Source: JBBQWZ01 sp038210135 (GTDB lineage Bacteria > Acidobacteriota > Terriglobia > Bryobacterales > Bryobacteraceae). Taken from it: a stretch of 64,000 bases of DNA. The notes under the pieces were generated by a model, which made no database searches, was not told where the DNA came from, and was given only the letters and a program-made list of their open reading frames with translations. The translations under genes and the position numbers were made by a program. The stretch covers positions 8,333 through 72,332 of the forward strand of contig JBBQWZ010000038.1 in assembly GCA_038210135.1 (NCBI GenBank), given 5' to 3'. This document shows positions 52,017-61,438 of this stretch, piece after piece (position 1 is the first letter of the stretch; each line of letters begins with the position of its first letter).

Positions 52017-53276
52017 TCAGACTCGGATTCTTTTCGTGACCTTCGCGTCGGATTTCACTTTGCCGCGAACGCGGTCGAAGATCTTTTCGTGGCGCTTCAT
52101 GATTACGCTCCAATCGAATTGCTGTCGGGCTATGCGTATTCCATTCCCAATCAGCTTCGATCGCAACGCGGAATCGGCAAAGACCCGCCGCAGACCGGCG
52201 AGCAGCGCGTCCGCGTTTCCGGGCGGAAACAGCAAGCCGTTGACACCATCACGAACGACGCTAGGAACGCCGCCGCATCGCGCGGCGAGCACCGGAATGC
52301 CAGCCGCATTCGCTTCGCAGAGCACGCGGCCCATGGTTTCGACGTCACGCGTGCCCGACGCCGCGTGCACCTCGTCCCGGCTTGGCAGGATGAACGCGTC
52401 CGCCGACCAATAGAATTCGGCCACCCGATCAAACGGAATCCGGCCCGTGAAGTGGACCGAAGCGCCAAGCCCCAACTCCGCCGCGAGAGCCTCGAAGCGG
52501 GACCGCAGCGGTCCGTCGCCGACGATGGTTAGAGTGGCTGACGGCTCTTCCTCGCGATACATCGCGAACGCTTCGAGCAGAAAATCGATGCCCTTCTTGG
52601 GCACCAGCCTGCACACCGTCAATAGTCTCCGCGAATTCTTGCCGCGCGGAATGAGCGGACGCGCAAATCGCGCCGTATCCACGCCGCCGGGCAGGACCTC
52701 GCGGCGCTTCGAGGGAATTCCCAGATCTCTCAACAGCGCGTTCGTGAACGAGCTGTTCGCCAACACGTACTGATTCGCGCGCGCCGACCGTACCATCAGG
52801 TCGTGCCGCGCCTGGCGGAATAAAGACTGCGTCCACGCCGGGCTTTGCCAGCGTCGGAACGCCGCATAGAGCCGCTCGTCGAGCCATGGTTTGCTCAACA
52901 GTTTGCTAGCGAAGCGGAAGGGATACGCAATCCACGGCCGCTGGACATCATTTCCCGCCGACCGGCAAACCACAGGTACGCCACAGCGCTCTCCAACCAG
53001 ACCGTAGAAAACGGTAGACGAATACACGATGTCGGTTTGCGCACCCAGCTCGCAAACGGCGTCGAGATTGTGCCAATAACTCAAGCGGCTCAAGACGCGA
53101 TGGACGCGAAATGGAAGTCGGGCGTCGAAATCCGAGGCTTCCCGCGTGGCGTTCCGGTAGGTGATGACTTCGACGTCGTGCCCGCGAGCATGCAAATAGC
53201 CGGCAAGGTGAATCGCATGCGCCTGCATTCCGCCGATCGACGGGGGAAATTCGGTAAGCACGAGCAGCGCGCGCAT
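52017..53276 (-). CDS. Glycosyltransferase family 4 protein
   Basis: 419 aa, GT-B fold. N-terminal donor/acceptor part: LLVLTEFPPSIGGMQAHAIH and GYLHARGHDVEVITYRN. C-terminal GT4 domain: LLTVCRLVPKKGIDFLLEAF, LTIVGDGPLRSRFEALAAEL, a stretch DAFILPSRDEVHAASGTRDV, and the EX7E-like ETMGRVLCEANAAGIPVLA. It moves a sugar from a nucleotide donor to a lipid or glycan in the cytosol. It stands alone, divergent from the ROK gene. Confidence 0.88.
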   Translation of the reverse strand: MRALLVLTEFPPSIGGMQAHAIHLAGYLHARGHDVEVITYRNATREASDFDARLPFRVHRVLSRLSYWHNLDAVCELGAQTDIVYSSTVFYGLVGERCGVPVVCRSAGNDVQRPWIAYPFRFASKLLSKPWLDERLYAAFRRWQSPAWTQSLFRQARHDLMVRSARANQYVLANSSFTNALLRDLGIPSKRREVLPGGVDTARFARPLIPRGKNSRRLLTVCRLVPKKGIDFLLEAFAMYREEEPSATLTIVGDGPLRSRFEALAAELGLGASVHFTGRIPFDRVAEFYWSADAFILPSRDEVHAASGTRDVETMGRVLCEANAAGIPVLAARCGGVPSVVRDGVNGLLFPPGNADALLAGLRRVFADSALRSKLIGNGIRIARQQFDWSVIMKRHEKIFDRVRGKVKSDAKVTKRIRV

Positions 53277-53336
53277 TGGTAGATGATACTCGCCTTTCTG
53301 GCCCTGTATGCACCCGGCTGTACGATGATAGACCTC

Positions 53337-54266
53337 ATGGATGATTTTTCAATCGGCGTGGACCTCGGCGGCACCAATCTTCGCGCCGCGGCGATCGACC
53401 GGAAAGGAAAGCTGCTCGACAAGCTCTCCGGATCGACGAACGTCTCGGAGGGCCGCGACGCGGTGCTCGACGATATCGTTTCCGCCATCGTGAACTTGCG
53501 CGAGAAGCTGAAAACCACGCACCGCCTTGCCGGCGTCGGAATCGGCGTGCCCGGTTTCATTGAGATGGAAAAGGGCCTGATCATCGGCTCCAACAATCTG
53601 CCTGGCTTCGACGGCTTCCCCGTGCGCGATGAAATCGAAAAGAAGCTTGGCACGCCGGTCATCCTTGAAAACGACGCGAATGCGGCGGCGATGGGTGAAA
53701 AATGGATGGGTGCCGGCAAGTCTGTCGACGACCTAGTTCTGTTGACGCTCGGCACCGGCGTCGGCGGCGGAATCATCTACAAAGGAAGCGTCCTGCACGG
53801 CGCCGTCGGTATGGCCGGCGAGCTCGGTCATATGACCGTCGTGCCGAACGGAAATCCATGCGGCTGCGGAAACGCCGGGTGCCTCGAAAAGCACGCGTCT
53901 GCCACCGCTGTTTCCGCCATGGCGCGTCTGCTTTCACTCGGTCACGACCTGACCAGCGAACAGGTTTATCAACTCGCGATCGACGGCGATGAAAAAGCCA
54001 AAGCGATTTTCGTCTCCATGGGATCCGCCCTCGGAATCGCCCTCGCGACGCTGATCAACATCTTCAATTTCCCGCTGTATCTTTTAAGCGGAGGCGTACT
54101 CGCCGGCTGGGACCTGTTCGCGCCCGCCATGATGGCAGAAATCGAACGCCGCTCCTTCACCTACCGGCATACCCACACCCGCGTCGAGCGCGCGACGCTT
54201 GGCAATCAAGCGGGTCTTTACGGAGCCGCTTATCTACCGTTTGAAAAACAGTTTCCGCATGCCTGA
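53337..54266 (+). CDS. ROK-family sugar kinase (glucokinase type)
   Basis: 309 aa from the ATG at 53337, which gives SIGVDLGGTNLRAAAIDRKG at the N terminus as in relatives; an ATG at 53325 would add four residues. Catalytic Asp in VILENDANAAAMGEKWMGAG, nucleotide loop LTLGTGVGGGIIYKG, and the zinc site GHMTVVPNGNPCGCGNAGCLE (read with the CxCGxxGCxE pattern). It phosphorylates glucose or a similar sugar. The end overlaps the xylulokinase start by 8 nt. Confidence 0.88.
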   Translation: MDDFSIGVDLGGTNLRAAAIDRKGKLLDKLSGSTNVSEGRDAVLDDIVSAIVNLREKLKTTHRLAGVGIGVPGFIEMEKGLIIGSNNLPGFDGFPVRDEIEKKLGTPVILENDANAAAMGEKWMGAGKSVDDLVLLTLGTGVGGGIIYKGSVLHGAVGMAGELGHMTVVPNGNPCGCGNAGCLEKHASATAVSAMARLLSLGHDLTSEQVYQLAIDGDEKAKAIFVSMGSALGIALATLINIFNFPLYLLSGGVLAGWDLFAPAMMAEIERRSFTYRHTHTRVERATLGNQAGLYGAAYLPFEKQFPHA

Positions 54267-55743
54267 AAACGCGTTTTGGCTCGGCCTCGATATCGGCACC
54301 GGCGGGTCTCGCGCGTTACTCGTAGACGAGCGCGGAACGGTGCGCTTTTCCTTCACCGCTCCGCATGAAGAGATGGTGATGCTGCATCCTCTGTGGGCGG
54401 AACAGCGTCCGGAGAATTGGTGGGAGGCGTCGCAAGCTGCGATCCGGGGCGTGTTACACCTCGCCGGAATTACAGGATCCGCCATTCAAGGCGTCGGCCT
54501 TTCCGGCCAGATGCATGGACTCACTCTGCTCGATTCCGCGAATGCTGTGATCCGGCCCGCTCTCATCTGGTGCGATCAGCGCAGTCAGCCGCAAGTCGAT
54601 TGGATCAACCAGACCGCCGGCGCCGACTTCGTCCTTGAGCAAACCGCCAACCCCATGCTCACCGGCTTCACGCTGCCGAAATTGCTGTGGGTGCGCGATC
54701 ACGATCCCGCCAGCTTTGCGCGCGTCCGGAAAGTCCTTTTGCCGAAGGACTACATTCGCTTCGAACTGACCGGCGACTTCGTGTCGGATGTCAGCGACGC
54801 CTCGGGAACCGGTCTGTTCCACGTCGTCCGCCGCGAGTGGGCTTTCGACCTCGCGGACCGCGTTGGCGTCAATCGCGGTTGGCTGCCGGGCATCGTCGAG
54901 TCGCCACAAATTTCCGCCCGCATTTCCGCTCAAGCGGCCGCCCTTACTGGACTCGCGGAAGGAACGCCCGTCGCCGGTGGCGGAGGCGACCAGGCTGCCA
55001 GCGCCGTCGGAAACGGAATCGTCGAACCGGGCGTCGTCTCCTGCACCATCGGTACGTCCGGCGTCGTCTTTGCCCATCTCGAACGGCCGGCGTATGACGC
55101 GCGGGGCCGCGTCCACACCTTCTGTCATGCTGTGCCGAACGCATGGCACGCGATGGGAGTTACGCAGGGCGCGGGTCTCAGCCTGCAGTGGTTCCGCAAT
55201 CAACTCGCCCCGCAATCCAGTTATGACGCGCTGACGGCGGAAGCTGCCGAATCAACCGCCGGATCGTCTGGCCTGTACTGGTTACCGTATCTGATGGGCG
55301 AGCGAACGCCTCATCTTGATCCCACCGCGCGCGGCGGCTGGATCGGCCTCACCGCGAAGCACACCCGCGCGGATCTGATCCGCTCGTTACTCGAAGGCGT
55401 CGCGTACTCGCAAAAAGATTGCCTGGATCTAATCGAAGGGCTCGGCGTCCCGATCACCAAAGTGCGGGTATCGGGCGGCGGAGCTCGCAGTGCGTTTTGG
55501 CGTCAGATCTTCGCGGACGTATTCAACAAACCGGTAGCGGTTCTCGAATCGCAGGAGGGCTCGGCCTACGGAGCCGCGCTGCTCGGCATGACTTCGACAG
55601 GAGCCTTCTCGAGCGTGGACGAAGCTTGTCGCACTTGCGTCCATGAAGTGGAAACCATCGAGCCCGGCCCCGCCGCGCGCGTGTACGCCGAGGGCCACGA
55701 GGCGTATCGCTCTCTCTACCCCGCCCTTCGCGGGCTCGTCTGA
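54259..55743 (+). CDS. xylB: Xylulokinase
   Basis: 494 aa from the ATG at 54259; the frame is open 20 codons upstream inside the ROK gene. FGGY-family motifs: FWLGLDIGTGGSRALLVDE, the xylulose-contacting GLSGQMHGLTLL, RPALIWCDQRSQPQVDW, a phosphate loop TIGTSGVVFAHL, and KVRVSGGGARSAFWRQIFAD. It phosphorylates D-xylulose, feeding the pentose phosphate pathway. No xylA lies nearby. It overlaps the ROK kinase gene by 8 nt and ends 15 nt before the convergent Ser/Thr kinase. Confidence 0.9.
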   Translation: MPENAFWLGLDIGTGGSRALLVDERGTVRFSFTAPHEEMVMLHPLWAEQRPENWWEASQAAIRGVLHLAGITGSAIQGVGLSGQMHGLTLLDSANAVIRPALIWCDQRSQPQVDWINQTAGADFVLEQTANPMLTGFTLPKLLWVRDHDPASFARVRKVLLPKDYIRFELTGDFVSDVSDASGTGLFHVVRREWAFDLADRVGVNRGWLPGIVESPQISARISAQAAALTGLAEGTPVAGGGGDQAASAVGNGIVEPGVVSCTIGTSGVVFAHLERPAYDARGRVHTFCHAVPNAWHAMGVTQGAGLSLQWFRNQLAPQSSYDALTAEAAESTAGSSGLYWLPYLMGERTPHLDPTARGGWIGLTAKHTRADLIRSLLEGVAYSQKDCLDLIEGLGVPITKVRVSGGGARSAFWRQIFADVFNKPVAVLESQEGSAYGAALLGMTSTGAFSSVDEACRTCVHEVETIEPGPAARVYAEGHEAYRSLYPALRGLV

Positions 55744-55758
55744 CTCGTTTAACCAAGT

Positions 55759-57954
55759 TTAAGTAAGGTTCAACTTCTTCGCGATTCCGGTCCAACGAGG
55801 ACTCTCGAGCAGCGGCTTCAAGGTCGGAACGCGCAGATACCCGATAACCGAGGGATCTTTTTCGTCGATCGCCTTCTCGTACCAGTCGGCCGCGTGATTC
55901 ACGTCGCCGCTCATCAGATGGAACACCGTCATCGCCATCGCGGCACCATACGTGTCTTCGCCTTGCAGCTGAATCCGGTCGAGCAGCACGCGGACGCGCT
56001 CCGGATCGCCCGCCTGCGCGCACAATCCCGCCAGCACCGCGGCGACGCGCGCGTTCCACGGAGCCAACGCGTATGCCGTCTCGGCCGACGCCATCGCTTC
56101 CGCCGGCATCGATTTCGACGCATAAATCCGCGCCAGCACCAGATGCACGTTCCACTTGTTCGGATCCGTCGCCAGCACACTGGCCGCCTCGCGAATCGCC
56201 CGATCCGGCAATCCCGCCGCATGCAGTCCGTTGATCAACGCGATTCGCGTCGCCACGTTCAGCGGATCCGATTCGACCGCGCGTTCCAGTTGATCCACCG
56301 CTTCGAACACCCGGCCCATGGGCATGAGGAAATAGAATGCGTAGCCCCACCGCGACCAAACCGGAATCGTTCCACTCTTCAACGCGAGTTCAAATCGGCG
56401 GCCCGCCTCGGCCCACTGAAATTCGTACGCCGCCGCTCCGATCGCGAGTGCCGATTGCGCTTCCGGCATGTCGGGCTCTAACTCCAAAGCCCTCGCCGCA
56501 TGCCCGTGAGCCAGACTCATGACATCCTTCGCGGGCCGCAATCCGTTGGCCGCCAGCGTCCAGTAGAATCCCGCCAGTGCTGTGTGCGCGAGGGCATATT
56601 CCGGATCGAGTGCGATGGCTTCTTCGAAGCACTCCTTGCCCTTCGCCAGACTTTCCGGATTGCCTTCGTTGAGGTAATGCCGGCCCCTCAGTAAAGCTTC
56701 GAATGCCGGAAGCTTCGGTGTGTGCTTGCGCTTTTCTTCTTTGTCACCGCCGAGCTTCACCTTCAACGCAGCCGCTATCGACGCGGAAATTTCGTCCTGG
56801 ACCGCGAACACATCCGCCAGCTCGGCGTCATAGCGCTGCGACCACATGTGATAGCCGTCCGCCGAATTGATCAGCTTGGCCGTCACGCGGATGCGGTTGC
56901 CGGACTTCCGCACGCTGCCTTCAAGAATAGTTTGGACGTTCAGGATCTCGGCAATTTTACGGATATCCTGCTTCTCGCCGCGGAAGGCGAACGCGGACGT
57001 ACGCGCCGTCACCTTCAATCCCTGGACTTGTGTCAGCGCGTTGATAATTTCTTCCGCTAACCCGTCGCTGAAGTATTCGTTTTCCGGATCCGCGCTCAAA
57101 TTGTCAAACGGCAACACCGCAATCGACGCCTCCGCCTGGACGGCCGCTCGCGGAATCACCATGGTCGGCGACCGCAGCGTATCGAGCGCCTGCCGGACCT
57201 CCTGCATGTTCTGGAACCGCTCCGCGGCGCTCTTCCGCAAGCAGCGTTTGAGGATCGCCTCAATCCCCGGCTGCGTCCCCGGCCCGAGCGGCGCGGGATC
57301 GTCGCGCAACACCGCCGTCAGCACCGACGCCATCGAATCGCCTTCGAAGGCACGGCGTCCGGCGATCATTTCGTACACCACCGCGCCGAAGCTGAAAATG
57401 TCGGAGCGCACGTCGAGCGGCTTGCCTTCGGCCTGCTCCGGAGCCATATACGCCGCCGTGCCCATCAGCGATCCTTCGATCGTCCGCGTAACATCGGTCT
57501 CGCCCGCCCGCACCAGCTTGGCCAAGCCAAAGTCCAGCAGCTTGACCGAACCATCTTCGGCCACCATGATGTTCGCTGGCTTGAGATCGCGATGCGTAAT
57601 TCCCTTGCGATGCGCCGCATCGAGCGCGCTCGCGATTTCGACGGCGATCCGCAGGGCGTGCTCCGGCGGCAAGGGACCTTGCAGGGTCCGGCCTTGTACG
57701 AATTCCAAAACGAGATAGCTTTGGCCTTCGTGCGTGCCCATATCGTACAGCGCGCAAATATTGGGATGATTGACGGCGGAAATCGCGCGGGCCTCGGCAA
57801 GCAGGCGCTCGGAAAAATCGTTGCCCAACAGCTTCAACGCGACGACACGCCCCAGCCGGCTGTCGGTCGCGCGATACACTTCGCCCATGCCGCCCGCCCC
57901 GACGGATTCGACGATTTCATACGGGCCCAGGCGGGTCCCGGCAGGCAAAGACAT
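55759..57954 (-). CDS. Serine/threonine protein kinase with adenylate-cyclase-like and TPR regions
   Basis: 731 aa. Kinase domain at about residues 11-270: G-loop SVGAGGMGEVY, Lys41, catalytic HRDLKPAN (121-128), DFG (141-143), then GTAAYMAPEQAEGK. A beta-rich module follows near residues 285-410 (SIAVLPFDNLSADPENEYF, SDGLAEEIINALTQV), the TolB-like domain often fused to acidobacterial kinases. The C-terminal third is TPR. No membrane helix is seen. It probably phosphorylates regulators in the cytosol; partner unknown. Confidence 0.88.
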   Translation of the reverse strand: MSLPAGTRLGPYEIVESVGAGGMGEVYRATDSRLGRVVALKLLGNDFSERLLAEARAISAVNHPNICALYDMGTHEGQSYLVLEFVQGRTLQGPLPPEHALRIAVEIASALDAAHRKGITHRDLKPANIMVAEDGSVKLLDFGLAKLVRAGETDVTRTIEGSLMGTAAYMAPEQAEGKPLDVRSDIFSFGAVVYEMIAGRRAFEGDSMASVLTAVLRDDPAPLGPGTQPGIEAILKRCLRKSAAERFQNMQEVRQALDTLRSPTMVIPRAAVQAEASIAVLPFDNLSADPENEYFSDGLAEEIINALTQVQGLKVTARTSAFAFRGEKQDIRKIAEILNVQTILEGSVRKSGNRIRVTAKLINSADGYHMWSQRYDAELADVFAVQDEISASIAAALKVKLGGDKEEKRKHTPKLPAFEALLRGRHYLNEGNPESLAKGKECFEEAIALDPEYALAHTALAGFYWTLAANGLRPAKDVMSLAHGHAARALELEPDMPEAQSALAIGAAAYEFQWAEAGRRFELALKSGTIPVWSRWGYAFYFLMPMGRVFEAVDQLERAVESDPLNVATRIALINGLHAAGLPDRAIREAASVLATDPNKWNVHLVLARIYASKSMPAEAMASAETAYALAPWNARVAAVLAGLCAQAGDPERVRVLLDRIQLQGEDTYGAAMAMTVFHLMSGDVNHAADWYEKAIDEKDPSVIGYLRVPTLKPLLESPRWTGIAKKLNLT

Positions 57955-58009
57955 ACGCTGACCGATTCTAACGTACTCGGCTGTGTTCTACCCGCGCGCG
58001 CTGGCGGAA

Positions 58010-59173
58010 TTATTTGAGGAATCGGCTGACGGCCGCAACCAGTTCGGCGGCTTGGATCGGCTTCGTGAGGAACGCCTGCATGCCATGTTCGCGGCATATT
58101 TCGCCATATTCGTCGGCGGTGTTCGCGGTCAAGGCGAGCACCGGCACCTGCCGGATATCAGGCAGCGTTCGGATCGCGTCGGTGACTTCGAGGCCGTTCA
58201 TGTCCGGAAGCTTCAAGTCCATCAGAATCAGGTCGAATCGGTCGGTCTGTGCCGCGGCGATCGCTTTCATGCCCGAATCGACGCATTCGACATCGTAGTG
58301 CCGGCGCGTGAGCATATGGCGGATGACGGTCTGGCCCACTTCGTTGTCCTCGACCACCAGAATGCGATATCGGGCCTGCGACGAGGTTCCATTGACGGCC
58401 GATGGCAACGCATACTCTGGCGCCCGCAACGGCATTACGACCCGGAATTCGCTTCCCTCACCGAGAATGCTGGTCGCGGTTACGCTGCCGCTCATCATCG
58501 ACGCAAGCTTCTGCGCCAACGCGAGCCCCAAACCCAATCCCTCGCCGGAACGCAAAAGGGGAGTCGTAGACTGGCCGAACGCTTCAAAAATTCGTTCGAG
58601 CTTTTCCGGTTCGATCCCGATCCCGGTGTCGCGCACGCAGATTACCAATTGCGGCCCATACGCCGATTGTCCTGTGACCGCGCGAACCGTCACCGTGCCC
58701 TTGTAAGTGAATTTCACCGCATTGGCGACCAAATGCCCCAGCAATTGCCGTATCCGGAGCGCGTCGCCGATCAGGGTTTCGGGAACGTCATCGCCGATGC
58801 TCCAGTTCAAAGCCAGGGATTTGGTTTCCGCTTTGTGCTGATGACCGGCAACCGCCGCCTCGATGACCTCGGAAAGCAAATATTCCGATTCGTCGAGAGT
58901 GCAATTACCCGCCGTCAGCGCTGAATATTCGAGCGTCGCGTTCAGAATTTCGAACAAGTTTTCCGCGCAAAGCCGGGTCGCTTGCACATATTCCCGCTGA
59001 TCCACGTCGAGCGACGTCTCCAGCAGCAAGTCGGTCATGCCGAGAATACCGGACAGCGGAGTGCGGATCTCGTGGTTCAAACTGGCGAGAAATGAGCCTT
59101 TTAGCTCGCGCAGTTCGTCGGCGGGTTCGTCAGACCGGCGCAGCTCGTCGGAATGGGACAGCATCGCAGCCAT
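58010..59173 (-). CDS. Hybrid histidine kinase/response regulator, cytosolic
   Basis: 387 aa. There is no input domain: HisKA starts at once with LKGSFLASLNHEIRTPLSGI (His34), then HATPase_c (NAVKFTYKG, VRDTGIGIEPEKL, GEGLGLGLALAQKLAS). A receiver domain at about 268-387 has VVEDNEVG and phospho-Asp319 in LILMDLKLPDMNG, then LTANTA and TKP. Phosphate probably passes within the protein or to an Hpt partner. It likely depends on another protein for sensing. Direct repeats precede it. Confidence 0.88.
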   Translation of the reverse strand: MAAMLSHSDELRRSDEPADELRELKGSFLASLNHEIRTPLSGILGMTDLLLETSLDVDQREYVQATRLCAENLFEILNATLEYSALTAGNCTLDESEYLLSEVIEAAVAGHQHKAETKSLALNWSIGDDVPETLIGDALRIRQLLGHLVANAVKFTYKGTVTVRAVTGQSAYGPQLVICVRDTGIGIEPEKLERIFEAFGQSTTPLLRSGEGLGLGLALAQKLASMMSGSVTATSILGEGSEFRVVMPLRAPEYALPSAVNGTSSQARYRILVVEDNEVGQTVIRHMLTRRHYDVECVDSGMKAIAAAQTDRFDLILMDLKLPDMNGLEVTDAIRTLPDIRQVPVLALTANTADEYGEICREHGMQAFLTKPIQAAELVAAVSRFLK

Positions 59174-59239
59174 TTGTTACATCACGGAGACCGACAACGC
59201 GATCCGCTTAGTAGTCTCTTCGACTGGCCGGGCCAGAAA

Positions 59240-59287
59240 GTTTAGGGTCTTGTTTAGGTTTGGTCCTAGAGCGTTCGCCTTAGAGCG
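59240..59287 (-). repeat. Paired short direct repeats upstream of the hybrid kinase
   Basis: GTTTAGG occurs at 59240 and 59252, 12 bp apart, and TAGAGCG occurs at 59267 and 59281, 14 bp apart, all in the 159-bp gap between the hybrid kinase start and the glycerol kinase end. Spacing near one DNA turn could suit a dimeric response regulator. The region holds no gene. Confidence 0.35.
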
Positions 59288-59332
59288 CTGTGTAGGTCAT
59301 TTTAGGTGGCGGCCGCCGTGGATCCGCCGTAT

Positions 59333-60826
59333 CTACGCTCGGGCGCGACCGACCGCCGACTTCCAGCCTGCGAACAGCGACTCCCGCTGGTCGGAACTCA
59401 TTATCGGCTCGAATACCCGCTCCGATTTCCAGAACTGCGCTAAATCATCGGTGTTTTTGTAAACGCCCGTCGCCAAGCCCGCCAGGTAGGCGGCGCCCAA
59501 CGCTGTGGTCTCAATGTCCGCCGGACGCACAATCCGGCAGCCCAAAATGTCCGCCTGAAACTGCATCAGGAACGCGTTCGCCGACGCGCCGCCGTCCACT
59601 CGCAACTCCTGCAGCCGCGTGCCGCTATCGGCCTGCATCGCGTCGGTCAATTCCCGTGTCTGATACGCGATTCCTTCGAGCGTCGCGCGCACGATCTGCG
59701 CCCTGTCCGTCGAAGCGGTAATGCCGGTGATCGTCCCGCGAGCCGCCGAATCCCAATGTGGCGCGCCCAGGCCGACAAACGCCGGAACCACATACACGCC
59801 GCCCGTATCCGCCACCGACGCCGCAAGCGCCTCGGTTTCCGCCGCATTCGAAATCAGCCCCAGCTTGTCGCGCAGCCATTGCACGGCGGCACCCGCCACG
59901 AACACGCTGCCTTCGACCGCGAACTGGGCCTTCTGGTCGGTAGACGCGGCGCGCGTCGCCAGCAATCGATTCTTTGAGACCGGCCGGACCCCGCCCGTAT
60001 GCATCAGCGCGAAGCACCCGGTCCCGTACGTATTCTTCGACAGGCCCGGCGTGAAGCATGCCTGTCCGAACAGAGCCGCCTGCTGATCGCCGGCGATTCC
60101 GGCGATCGGAATTTCGCCGCCGAATACCGTCGTCGTGCCACACACAGCGCTGGATGGAACCACCCTCGGGAGCATTGCCCGCGGCACATCGAAAACTTTC
60201 AGTAGCTCGTCATCCCAGTCGCCGGTCTCGATGTTATAGAGCATCGTCCGCGACGCATTCGATGGATCCGTAACGTGCGTCTTACCGCCGGTCAGGTTCC
60301 AGATCAGCCACGTGTCTACGTTGCCGAACACCAGATCGCCCGCCCGCGCCCGGTTCCGCGCTTCCGGCACATGATCCAGAATCCATCTAATTTTGCTGGC
60401 GGAAAAGTACGCATCGATGATCAGGCCGGTCTTCTGCTCGATCGCGGCACGCGACGAGGAAGCCGCGAGACCTGCGCAATAGTCCGCCGTCCGGCGGCAC
60501 TGCCACACAATCGCCGGAGCAATCGGCTCGCCCGTCTTGCGGTCCCACACGATGGTGGTCTCGCGCTGATTCGTAATGCCCAGCCCGACGATATCTTTCG
60601 GCGCGACGTTAGCCGCCGCGAGCGTCCGCTTGGTGGCGTCCAGTTGCGCCGACCAGATGGCCCCCGCGCCGTTGAGAGCTTCCTGTTCCACCCAACTCGG
60701 CTTCGGATACCGGCATTCAATGGGAGCGGATTCCATCGCGATCCGCCGGCCGTCGGAATCATAGAGCGCGGCCCTGGCGCTGGTGGTGCCTTCATCAAGG
60801 GCAAGTAAGTAACGCACGAGGCTCAT
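59333..60826 (-). CDS. glpK: Glycerol kinase
   Basis: 497 aa, full length. FGGY-family motifs: YLLALDEGTTSARAALYDSD, the glycerol-site LGITNQRETTIVWDRKTGEP, FGNVDTWLIWNLTGGKTHVT, IAGDQQAALFGQACFTPG and a C-terminal DGGASANAFLMQFQADILG. It makes glycerol 3-phosphate. No glpF or glpD neighbours are present, so it is not in a complete glp operon. The ATG at 60826 follows a plausible leader. Confidence 0.92.
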   Translation of the reverse strand: MSLVRYLLALDEGTTSARAALYDSDGRRIAMESAPIECRYPKPSWVEQEALNGAGAIWSAQLDATKRTLAAANVAPKDIVGLGITNQRETTIVWDRKTGEPIAPAIVWQCRRTADYCAGLAASSSRAAIEQKTGLIIDAYFSASKIRWILDHVPEARNRARAGDLVFGNVDTWLIWNLTGGKTHVTDPSNASRTMLYNIETGDWDDELLKVFDVPRAMLPRVVPSSAVCGTTTVFGGEIPIAGIAGDQQAALFGQACFTPGLSKNTYGTGCFALMHTGGVRPVSKNRLLATRAASTDQKAQFAVEGSVFVAGAAVQWLRDKLGLISNAAETEALAASVADTGGVYVVPAFVGLGAPHWDSAARGTITGITASTDRAQIVRATLEGIAYQTRELTDAMQADSGTRLQELRVDGGASANAFLMQFQADILGCRIVRPADIETTALGAAYLAGLATGVYKNTDDLAQFWKSERVFEPIMSSDQRESLFAGWKSAVGRARA

Positions 60827-60889
60827 TATACGGACTTCTTCGCCGCCGTTCCGAATGACATCTACAATGACGATCTATACTAAGAACAC

Positions 60890-61339
60890 ATGTTCTTTCG
60901 CCGCGAAAAAGTGCAGACGCTTTCGTTCCAGGATCGCGTCGATAACCTGAAGAAGCTTGGCTACACCGCAACCAACGAGAGCTCGGGCCGCGTCCGGATT
61001 GCGAATCAGGCCGGCTACGCGACGCTGCTGGTCGATGGCGGAGCGCTGCCGAAGATCGAGAAGTCCGGCATCCTGATGGGCAGCGAAATCGCCGTGCTTG
61101 TGAATGGCGGCTATCAGATGTTCTTCCGCACGGATTCCGGCAAGAAACTGCCCGCGCAAGCCGACCAGCTCAAGGCCCTGCACGCTTTCGATGAAGACGT
61201 CCGCGAAGGTTTGGGCCTCACCAGCTTGTATAACGAAGGCTTGGGAACCACCAGCGAACGCCACATGTACGATCGCATCCAGGATCGCGATGCCGGCGTG
61301 CCCGAACGGCCGTGGGAAAAGAAAGCCCACTCCCACTAA
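60890..61339 (+). CDS. Hypothetical cytosolic protein
   Basis: 149 aa starting MFFRREKVQTLSFQDRVDNL. It looks like a small alpha/beta protein with LKKLGYTATNESSGRVRIAN, GYQMFFRTDSGKKLPAQADQ and the C-terminal ERHMYDRIQDRDAGVPERPW. A TATACT hexamer (60876-60881) lies 9 nt before the ATG, hinting at a very short leader. I do not recognise a family; it lies alone between two minus-strand genes. Confidence 0.62.
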   Translation: MFFRREKVQTLSFQDRVDNLKKLGYTATNESSGRVRIANQAGYATLLVDGGALPKIEKSGILMGSEIAVLVNGGYQMFFRTDSGKKLPAQADQLKALHAFDEDVREGLGLTSLYNEGLGTTSERHMYDRIQDRDAGVPERPWEKKAHSH

Positions 61340-61438
61340 TTTTTTGATCCCTCAGAATCGCGAACGAAGTGAACGGGCAATCCGCCGTCCCTGGGATTGA
61401 AACCCGAGCGTAAGCGACGGGAGATCCGACGCCAACTC

